DNA of 64,000 nt from Candidatus Poribacteria bacterium (GTDB lineage Bacteria; Poribacteria; WGA-4E; WGA-3G): contig OY282386.1 of assembly GCA_958295945.1 (NCBI GenBank), positions 1,751,371 through 1,815,370 on the forward strand, read 5' to 3'. Position numbers and translations under genes: made by a program. The notes under the pieces were generated by a model. That model was not told the origin of the DNA, ran no database searches, and saw only the letters and a program-made list of their open reading frames with translations. Positions 1 to 7,300 of this stretch are shown piece after piece. Numbering within the stretch: position 1 is the stretch's first letter; each line of letters starts with the position of its first letter.

Positions 1-132
1 GAGCTTTTTGATCTCGAAAAAGATCCAAATGAGATGTGCAGTGTGTATGACGATCCTGAATATGCAGATGTTGTTAAAGACTTGACTGCTGAATTATACC
101 GTCTCAAAGAAGAAGCATTGGATAACGAATAA
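1..132 (+). CDS. Sulfatase, C-terminal fragment (gene begins outside the window)
   Basis: The reading frame is open from base 1 and ends at TAA 130-132, giving 43 residues. The peptide begins [20 protein letters not shown] and continues into a Leu/Glu-rich helix. The [EL]-x-DLEKDP-x-E pattern followed by YDDPEYADV is typical of the last 50 residues of type I arylsulfatases, which hydrolyse sulfate esters on polysaccharides, usually outside the cytoplasm. The catalytic N-terminal part is not visible, so substrate and export signal cannot be judged. It lies 37 bp upstream of a mannonate dehydratase on the same strand, which suggests one operon for sulfated or uronate-containing glycans (inference). 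Confidence 0.7.
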   Translation, partial: ELFDLEKDPNEMCSVYDDPEYADVVKDLTAELYRLKEEALDNE

Positions 133-169
133 GCCGACACACCTCTTTCTATGAAAATGGAGGAAACAA

Positions 170-1192
170 ATGGATAACAATGGTAATCCACTCAAGAGAA
201 TTACACCAGGCATGAAAGTTACCGCACAGATGTCTCCTGAACCCAGTGAAGCTGACCTTCAGTTTGCAAGACAGATGGATGTTGAGTATGTTGTGCTCTG
301 GACAAACGGTGCGAATGCAAATTACGATTATTTTATGAGTCGTCGCGAAATATTTGAAAATGCTGGTTTGAAAATATATGGGTTTGGCAACAGTGATGTC
401 CATAATCAAGATGGAATTGTTCTAAACTTAGAAAATCGTGATGCAAAGATTGAGCAATACAAAAGGTATATTCGCGATTTAGGTAAAGCTGGTATTCCTT
501 ATACGACTTATGCACACATGGGGAACGGTATCTGGAGTACGGAACGTGAAACGACGCGTGGTGGAGCGAGTGCGCGTGCCTTTAATCTCAAGAGTGCACA
601 GGAAGGACATTGGGGTGGTAAGAAATATCCAATGCCACTTTCACACGGTCGAGAATATAGTGAAGAAGAGATTTGGGATAATTTCACCTACTTTATTAAG
701 CAAGCAGCACCAGTAGCCGAGGAAGCTGGCGTAATGATTGGAATACATCCTGATGACCCACCAGCCATACATCTCGCAGGAATTCCAAGATGTATCTTCA
801 GCAGTTTTGAGGGATATAAACGTGCCCTTGAAATTGCGGACAGTCCAAATGTCGGAATGTGTTTCTGTGTCGGTTGTTGGCTGGAAGGTGGGGATTTGAT
901 GGGGAAAGATGTCATCGAATCTATCCATTATTTCGGTGAACGCGGCAAGATATTCAAAGTACATTTCCGAAATGTTGACCAACCACTGCCACATTTTGTT
1001 GAAACATTTGTTGATAACGGCTATCAAGACATGTATCAAGTAGCCAAAGCACTCCGTGAAGTGGACTTTAATGGTGTTCTAATTCCAGATCATATTCCAA
1101 GTATGGCAGGTGACCATCGTGTTGGCACTGCGTATACTATCGCTTATATGAACGCACTTGTTAAACGTGCAAATGAAGAGTTAGCAGCATAA
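170..1192 (+). CDS. uxuA: Mannonate dehydratase family protein
   Basis: 340 residues, near the usual length for UxuA. Mannonate dehydratase converts D-mannonate to 2-keto-3-deoxygluconate in hexuronate catabolism; the enzyme is a cytoplasmic, metal-dependent TIM barrel. Seen: GIHPDDPP near residue 190, a Cys-rich strand (CFCVGCW) near 230, KVHFRNV near 263 with the likely metal-binding His, and GVLIPDHIPS near 300, all in UxuA order. The start is ATG 170 behind GGAGG-like bases at 159-164. The companion sulfatase tail upstream supports a glycan-degradation role. Some members of this family act weakly or on other sugar acids, so the exact substrate is inferred. Confidence 0.83.
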   Translation: MDNNGNPLKRITPGMKVTAQMSPEPSEADLQFARQMDVEYVVLWTNGANANYDYFMSRREIFENAGLKIYGFGNSDVHNQDGIVLNLENRDAKIEQYKRYIRDLGKAGIPYTTYAHMGNGIWSTERETTRGGASARAFNLKSAQEGHWGGKKYPMPLSHGREYSEEEIWDNFTYFIKQAAPVAEEAGVMIGIHPDDPPAIHLAGIPRCIFSSFEGYKRALEIADSPNVGMCFCVGCWLEGGDLMGKDVIESIHYFGERGKIFKVHFRNVDQPLPHFVETFVDNGYQDMYQVAKALREVDFNGVLIPDHIPSMAGDHRVGTAYTIAYMNALVKRANEELAA

Positions 1193-1202
1193 AATAAGTT
1201 GG

Positions 1203-1220
1203 AAGTGTCTAAAGTGTCTA
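1203..1220. repeat. Left array of 9-nt repeats (2 x AAGTGTCTA)
   Basis: Two perfect tandem copies of AAGTGTCTA, followed by a degraded third (AAGTTAATCTA). The reverse complement, TAGACACTT, recurs in an array at 2881-2921 downstream of the four-helix-bundle gene. The two arrays therefore form inverted repeats around that gene; without the inserted IS630 element they would be about 470 bp apart. Confidence 0.75.
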
Positions 1221-1523
1221 AAGTTAATCTAACTGAAACTAAGTTGTTGAATGAAGAATAAAGAATTTGCTAAAATCTTAGAAAAGAGGACTCAGAAATT
1301 TGCTGCGAACATTGTTCTTCTTTCCAAGCAACTTCCACATTCGCCTGAGGGTATGCGTATTCGAGACCAACTAACAGGTTCAGGTACTTCTGTTGGTGCA
1401 AATTATAGGGAAGCAAATCGTGTCCGAAGTTGAAAGGACTTTAGAAATAAAATGCATATTTGCGAAGCAGAATGTGCTGAAACACAATATTGGCTTGAAG
1501 TAATTGTTGATGCCAAAATGCTA

Positions 1524-2769
1524 GTGGAGTGTCTACACTAAAATTATAGGTATATTCTTCAATAAAACTTGCCAAACAGACGTATTTCTTTTAGAATGTC
1601 CCTAAATACTTCTTTAAGGAATAGTCTCTTGAAAAAGAAATATATAGTTGAATTAACTGATATTGAGCGTGAAGAACTAAACAAGTATATAAGTAAAGGA
1701 GAAAATAAAGCGTATAAGATCAGGCATGCACACATCTTATTGAAATCCGATGTAAATGGTCCTCGCTGGACTGATAAGCAGATAGCTGAAGCTTACTCGT
1801 GTCATGAGCAGACGGTTTACAATGTGCGGCATCGTTTTGTAGAAAAGGGTTTATCGGGAGCGTTGGATCGAGTGCACCGCAAAACACCTCCGTGTTCTCG
1901 AAAGTTGGATGGTGAAGCAGAAGCGCGTCTGATTGCGTTGAGTTGTAGCGAACCGCCTGAAGGCTATAGCAGGTGGTCCCTTCGTCTTCTTGCTTCGGAA
2001 TTCGTGAAGCTTGAAATCGTTGAGAGTATTTGTTCTGAAACAGTGCGCCAGACGCTAAAAAAAACGAACTAAAGCCACACCTGGTGGAACAATGGGTAAT
2101 CCCACCCACCGAAAATGCTGAGTTTGTCGCAGCAATGGAAGAAGTGCTTGATCTCTATCAGAAACCTTTAGACACAGATGTGCCGGTTGTGAATATGGAT
2201 GAACAACCTGTAACGTTGAGGGATGATATTCGCGAGCCGTGCCCCCTCAAACCGGGTCAAGTCAAGCGTGTAGATAATGAATATAGACGCAATGGCACAG
2301 CACAACTTTTCATATTCACAGAAGCACTAACGGGGTGGAGAGGCGTGTCTGTGCGTGAGCGTCGGACTGCGGTGGATTGGGCACAAGAGGTAAAGGTGCT
2401 ATTAGACGAGGTGTATCCGAAAGCAAAACGAGTGATTTTAGTTTGTGATAATCTGAATACACATAAAGTTTCATCCTTGTATAAAGCGTTTCCAGCAGCG
2501 GAAGCACGCCGTTTATGTGCTCGTTTAGAAATCGTGTATACGCCCAAACATGGAAGTTGGTTGAATATTGCTGAGATAGAACTTAGCGTGCTAACACGAC
2601 AATGTTTAGGTCGTCGCATCCCTGATATAGAAACACTACGACGAGAGACACAAGCTTGGGAAAAAAGACGAAATGGTGAAGCGAAGCAAGTAGACTGGCA
2701 ATGGACAACGGATGATGCTCGCATCCGATTGAAACGCTTATACCCACAATTTTAGTGTGGACAGTCTAC
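1524..2769 (+). mobile_element. IS630-family insertion sequence, 1246 bp, with TA target duplication
   Basis: Terminal inverted repeats of 22 bp match at 19 positions: left GTGGAGTGTCTACACTAAAA at 1524, right end reverse complement GTAGACTGTCCACACTAAAA ending at 2769. A TA dinucleotide lies at both junctions (1522-1523 and 2770-2771), the signature target of the IS630/Tc1/mariner superfamily. Excision restores an uninterrupted reading frame of the target gene, which fixes the boundaries exactly. It carries one transposase in two overlapping frames. Confidence 0.92.
1629..2755 (+). CDS. IS630-family transposase made by -1 frameshifting
   Basis: The first frame runs from TTG 1629 (AAGGA at 1615-1619) with the start KKKYIVELTDIEREEL and a helix-turn-helix region (QIAEAYSCHEQTVYNVRHRF), and stops at 2072. 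The second frame carries the DDE catalytic core: MDEQ near 2197, VCDNLNTH near 2450, and HGSWLNIAEIE near 2550. The join is a run of eight A at 2057-2064. Slipping back one base on AAA-AAA yields TLKKNELKPHLVEQWVIPP, the sequence expected of intact relatives, in a product of about 375 residues. A programmed -1 shift on an A-run is well known in this family, so the element may be functional. Confidence 0.88.
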
Positions 2770-2880
2770 TAGAATGGAATGTATCTAAATCACATTATGA
2801 AGAATGTAGTGAAATATTAGCTATATTTTCAACTTCAAACAAAAAACTTGATCAGTAATCGTATACATCCATAGGAAACA

Positions 2881-2921
2881 ACTTTAGACATTTTAGACAT
2901 TTTAGACACTTTAGACACTTA
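2881..2921. repeat. Right array of 9-nt repeats (4 x A[CT]TTTAGAC)
   Basis: Four tandem 9-mers (2881-2916) plus a degraded fifth (ACTTATACC). Read on the opposite strand it contains AAGTGTCTA twice (2903-2920), matching the left array at 1203-1220 exactly. It begins 22 bp after the stop of the four-helix-bundle pseudogene. Confidence 0.75.
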
Positions 2922-2971
2922 TACCTATCATACCTCACATTTAAATGCAAAAAGATCTTTCACAATTTTTG

Positions 2972-3000
2972 TTGCAATTTATTTTGATAAATGCTATAAT
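2972..3000 (+). promoter_or_regulatory. Sigma70-type promoter
   Basis: TTGCAA (2972-2977), 17-bp spacer, TATAAT (2995-3000). It reads toward the secreted protein at 3287, implying a leader of roughly 280 nt. Confidence 0.6.
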
Positions 3001-3286
3001 TGAAACATATTTGAGTAACCACACGTATGCAAGAATACTATACAATTTAAGTGTGGTGATATAAACAAACTGAATTTGACAATGTTGGATTACTTTCACT
3101 TGTCAGAGAATTTAAATTGTGTTAGCATAAATTACTGCTTTCACATTAATTAAAATATTTTCGGATATGCTAGCAAACCGGGAATATATATATTAGTATA
3201 TTTCGTTTATTTTTGATATTTTTGGAAGCGCGCTTCTTACCTAAACTATCAAATTTGGACAGATTGAATAAGGAGATATCATAGCT
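3001..3286 (+). other. Long AT-rich leader without a gene, contains a stem-loop
   Basis: No convincing ORF. ACCACAC near 3018 can pair with GTGTGGT near 3051, around a 29-nt loop. A 12-bp palindrome GAAGCGCGCTTC lies at 3225-3236; the core TTTGGAAGCGCGCT is also present at 10285-10298 in another gene-free region. A ribosome-binding site AAGGAG lies near 3271. The stretch could be an untranslated regulatory leader or hold a small RNA; the sequence does not decide this. Confidence 0.35.
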
Positions 3287-4045
3287 ATGAAGAAATTGGC
3301 AATTTTTCTCACAATTGCTCTAATTGCTATCACGCCAATGGTTTATGCACAAGACTGGCAGCCGGCGGGTGATCAATGGATAGAAAAATGGTGGGCACTT
3401 GATTTAGTCATTAGAACCGGTGGATTCACTGCATCTGCCGAAAAAGATTACCTTGCTGAAGGAACAATTGACCCAGGTACAAACGAATCCGCATATACAA
3501 ATCAGAGTGTTTCTACTCGTTTTGGGGCCGGTCTAACTGGTAGAACACCAGTCCGATTACCAGCAGATAACGGTGGTATTCTTACATGGTCAATTGTGAA
3601 CCTTAACATTGATAGCACAAACAACATGTATCAAAGTCATGATATACCAAACAATGCTCCAGGTCATTTACGCGACAATATAACTTGGCACGGTATCATC
3701 CTCATCTTGTCACCCGATGACAGGACAACTACGATACACCCAGCACATGATGACCACGCTGAAATATGGCTCAACGGTAGAAAAGTCTATAATAATCCCA
3801 GTTGGACTGGCGGTGCTACACAAGCAACACAACCTACAGAAGTAGACCTCGTTGAGGGTGAAAACTTCTTACACTTAAAGTGTGGTGAAGGCGGCGGTGG
3901 AGATTATGTCAACCTTCGTTTCTCTGAAGGTGATGAAGATCTCAGAATCGCACCAACTATGAGTGATCAATTCCTTGATGTTTTGACTCCCGTTGAACCG
4001 AAAGGTAAAGTGACCACAACTTGGGCAGATATTAAACGGAAATAA
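3287..4045 (+). CDS. Secreted PA14/jelly-roll-like protein with TTTW C-terminal motif
   Basis: 252 residues. A clear Sec signal peptide (MKKLAIFLTIALIAITPMVYA, cut before QDWQ) is followed by a domain whose C-terminal half reads HAEIWLNGRKVYNNPSW and VEGENFLHLKCGEGGGGDYV. That pattern is seen in beta-sandwich modules of the PA14 or carbohydrate-binding kind, but I cannot name the family. The last residues, GKVTTTWADIKRK, match the ends of three other exported proteins in this window. It starts at ATG 3287 with AAGGAG 11 nt upstream and ends just before a strong terminator, so it is probably monocistronic. Likely extracytoplasmic; function unknown. Confidence 0.8.
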   Translation: MKKLAIFLTIALIAITPMVYAQDWQPAGDQWIEKWWALDLVIRTGGFTASAEKDYLAEGTIDPGTNESAYTNQSVSTRFGAGLTGRTPVRLPADNGGILTWSIVNLNIDSTNNMYQSHDIPNNAPGHLRDNITWHGIILILSPDDRTTTIHPAHDDHAEIWLNGRKVYNNPSWTGGATQATQPTEVDLVEGENFLHLKCGEGGGGDYVNLRFSEGDEDLRIAPTMSDQFLDVLTPVEPKGKVTTTWADIKRK

Positions 4046-4065
4046 TAGTCCGACACTATAGATAA

Positions 4066-4102
4066 CAAAAAACCCGTATCTATTAGAGATACGGGTTTTT
4101 TG
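4066..4102. terminator. Bidirectional rho-independent terminator
   Basis: A perfect 10-bp stem, ACCCGTATCT (4072-4081) with AGATACGGGT (4087-4096), has a 5-nt loop, six A before it and six T after it. It sits between the convergent genes ending at 4045 and 4393. Confidence 0.9.
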
Positions 4103-4114
4103 TTGTTGTAAATA

Positions 4115-4228
4115 ATACCATTTCTAATAGAAAACGCCGCATTTTTGTACCACAAACTGCCAGTTTGTGCTGTCCTTCAAGAGATTCTTAACTAATGTTT
4201 ATGGGGCAAACATTTATAGAAATGGTAT
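4115..4228. repeat. 114-bp MITE-like element, copy 1
   Basis: The ends are inverted: ATACCATTTCTA at the left and TAGAAATGGTAT at the right. The centre holds a palindrome, CACAAACTG-C-CAGTTTGTG. A second copy at 29214-29327, in the opposite orientation, has the same length and differs at 9 of 114 positions by my base-by-base comparison. No coding capacity. Confidence 0.85.
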
Positions 4229-4268
4229 AAGAATCCCTAATGAACTTTGACTTCAAATTGGGTTTTTG

Positions 4269-4290
4269 TAGGGGCGAGGTCCCCTCGCCC
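4269..4290. repeat. REP-like hairpin (GTAGGGGCGAGG type)
   Basis: GGGCGAGG pairs with CCTCGCCC around two bases, preceded by GTAGG. A close relative (GTAGGGGCGGGG / CCCCGCCC) lies at 63873-63895. The remaining bases to 4392 show no gene. Confidence 0.6.
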
Positions 4291-4392
4291 AGTGGAGTTT
4301 GCGTAAGCGACACTTATGGGTGTAAGCTCAATCTACAAATTCGTGAGTCTACACCAACAAAGAAAGTTCTTTACGCTTTACATGACCTATTG

Positions 4393-7300
4393 CTATTTTA
4401 CTACCTGAATTGTTCCGGTTGAAGCGACTGCTGATTTTGATGGATCGTACATTGCTTCAGCAGAAACCGGTGGCACTGTAAATCTCCCCTCCGTTACTAC
4501 CCTCAGTGGATAGTAAAAAACCTGCTCTCTTTGGTATTGAAACGATCCATAAAATAGCAATCTGTCATCTCGGATATCTATGTAATCAGGTTTGAACACC
4601 TGTTGTTCCGTAGATGGCGTGCTTGCGCGAGTAACCAAACGTGGATTCTCAATCTCCAAACCTGCAGGTAACATATCAATCACCACGACATTTTCAAGGT
4701 TGCCTGTCAATGCCTTCACACTTACCTCAGCAACCACCAATTCACCTTGCTTAAAGACGTTTTTGACTTGGGCTCTATCGGGTGTCAGGTAGCGACGGCT
4801 TATGTGCAATTCTCGTCCATATTCCTCAATATACGAATCTCTACGAATGCCGAATGCTTCCCAATAATAGTAACATGTGCCTTTGCCCTTCACAGAGAGT
4901 TTCATTTGCGATCCATCCCAGTCTGAACCGATAAATTGTTTTCCGGATGCATTGAAGTTAGCAAAATGTACATCGTTTCGGTTGATTGTTCCGGTGAATT
5001 TCTTGTGCGATTGTTTTTTCAAGAACTTACCGAGAGCAAGTAAAGCGAAGACGTTCTCCTGTGTAGTCCCCCATCGTTGTTTTTTTGATGCGGTGTTGGT
5101 TAGACTCGCCACGAGTTTTTGGACTGTAGGATGGTCCTCTTTGATCTCTACCAGTACATCTAAAATGATGGCTTGTGCGCGAATAGACGAGTCAAAATTG
5201 CGTCCTGTATCTCTCCGCGTTGTGTTATCAAAGGTTACTTCATCAGGGAGCATTGCCAGTGCAATATCAAGATCACCCTTCAGGGCAAACGCGCCCGCAA
5301 GATGAAATTGACTGTAATCGTGAAGTTCGCTCAATCTGTTATTTCTGAGGTAATGCATCACCGATTTTTCTGGCTGCCCCGCTGCTGCCAACACATAACA
5401 TGCATAAGCTGCTTGTGATAGGGTGTCCCTATCAGACTTTTCATTTGGCATGTTGATGGTCCCGCCCCATTTGGCTTGAGTTCTCAAACCCTCCAACATC
5501 TTGTTATACATAAGATTAGGAATTTGGTAACCCGCTTTCCGTGCTTCAACGAGAAAGTGTGCTGCGTAGATGCTGCTCCAATTGTTCACGGTAGAGCTAC
5601 CTCGCCAGTATTCAAAATGATGATTTGACTGGAGCATATCTTCCAATCTTGCGATACCTGCCATAATATACTCGTCAATTTTATCATCCTCTGCCAAAGA
5701 CGGTTCCACAATTTTTGCAAGATCGCTCAGATAGAGTAGAGGAAATACACGACTTGTTGTCTGCTCAAGACACCCGTGTGGATACTGAATCAGATAACGA
5801 AGTCCGTTTGCAAACCTGAGCGTGGGAAGCGGCGAAAGAGTAAGCATAAATTCAGAGGTATCCTCCCTGAAATTTGATGGGAAAATGAAATCATCTGGTT
5901 CACCCTCTCGGACAATACCGGATCCTGTCTTGGTAACAGGAGGTGCAGCTGAACGGAGTGGCAAACGGATAGGTGCATGCTGTCCCTTCTCACCGTTACC
6001 AGATGCAGTCAGATTGAACGTTGCAACGCCAACTGCATCGTGTGCAATTACATCAAAATAGAGATGCCCTTCCTTGTTAGCCCCAATCTCTACCTGTTTT
6101 TGAAGTGAATTCGCGTTGTTTATATCGCCATAATCCGTAAGTAATTGGACTGGCCCCATAGCCTGCAGATTGACTTTGAAGTTAACTATCTCGTCAGTGC
6201 CATTGTAGACTGAAACTGGAACACGAATTTGATCACCACCTGAAAGGAATCGCGGGAATGATGGCGTTATCACCACTGGCTCCCGCACCTGAATCTGCTC
6301 TGTTGCAGACCCGTAATCTGGTCCGGAGAAAGCAACTGCCATCACTCGTAAGGTGCCGTTGAATTGTGGTACCTTAAAACGGACGCTGCCACGTCCATCT
6401 GCATCAGTTTCCAAAAAACCTGACCACAACGCTACCGAGGCTACACGCACTACGGCATCAGCATTAAGTCGTCCTAAGGCTCTTCCTCTCAATGCAATTG
6501 GTTCTCCTGTTATCCGATCATGTACTACACCGAAACCGCTACGCGAATAACTCCCAACTTGACCGAGGTGTTCCTGCACCATTAATTGTTTTGCCATCAT
6601 TCGCCTCTTTTCGGAATCTGAAATTGCCAAATTTAACAGATCATCCAGGGAGTCAATTGGATTGATAGGAAATTGGTCATCTCTTGTGATTGCATGATGG
6701 AATTCATAAGACGTGGTCTCAAGTTTTCTTTGCCGATATAGATGAGGGTGCGGGTCTGGCGTTTGCATATTGATTAGTTGAAGGATACCCTCATCTACGG
6801 CTGCGATGGTAACTCTATAGGGTTTCCCTCTGCGTTCACCACGCACCAGAAACTTTATGTCTATCTCGGTGTTTGGACGAATCTGTTTAGGGGCATCAAT
6901 TTCAACTTGCAACTTGTGTATTTCGGTATCAATTGTTAACGGTACGATTCCAAATGCTCGTGCAGGAGCATTTCTGTCCAACGATTTGGTTGAACGAATT
7001 AACAAAGCAGAAAGATATGTGTTCGGTGCGAAAGAGTCCTCAACAGGAATCGTCAAGGTTGCGGATTTCTCATTCACCATATAGGTCTGATGACTCAACA
7101 CTTTATCACGCTCAATTGTCAGGAGTACTTTGCCTGGGAAAGGTGGTTTGATCTCTAACTTGGCTTTTTCCCCAGGACGATATGACTTTTTATCAAGCGT
7201 CATATCAAGGGTATTCGGATTGTCCATTGACCACGGCACACCACCCCATTCAGACACATTAAATTGCATGGAAACCTTTGCCCCGCCATCCACATCCTCA

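Larger units (their letters stand above)
1251..2858 (+). pseudogene. Four-helix-bundle protein (S23 / 23S rRNA intervening-sequence type), split by an IS element
   Basis: Residues 1-60 (1251-1430) contain the family core FAANIVLLSKQLP, GSGTSVGANYREANRVRS. An in-frame TGA at 1431 interrupts the frame, which then continues KDFRNKMHICEAECAETQYW to CTA at 1521-1523. Removing 1524-2769 plus one copy of the TA duplication joins this in frame to LEWNVSKSHYEECSEIL and a TAA ending at 2858. The rebuilt product is 119 residues, normal for the family. These small cytoplasmic proteins are related to the Avd accessory protein of diversity-generating retroelements and to proteins encoded in 23S rRNA intervening sequences; their role when free-standing is unclear. 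Two lesions (nonsense codon plus IS) indicate a dead gene; CGA to TGA would explain the stop. Confidence 0.85.

Noticed and set aside
149-1039. Overlapping minus-strand frames across the mannonate dehydratase gene
   Set aside because: They have no ribosome-binding sites or family signatures and overlap a well supported gene.
2881-2921. Short tandem 9-mers read as a CRISPR array
   Set aside because: Units are directly adjacent with no spacers, and no cas genes are present.
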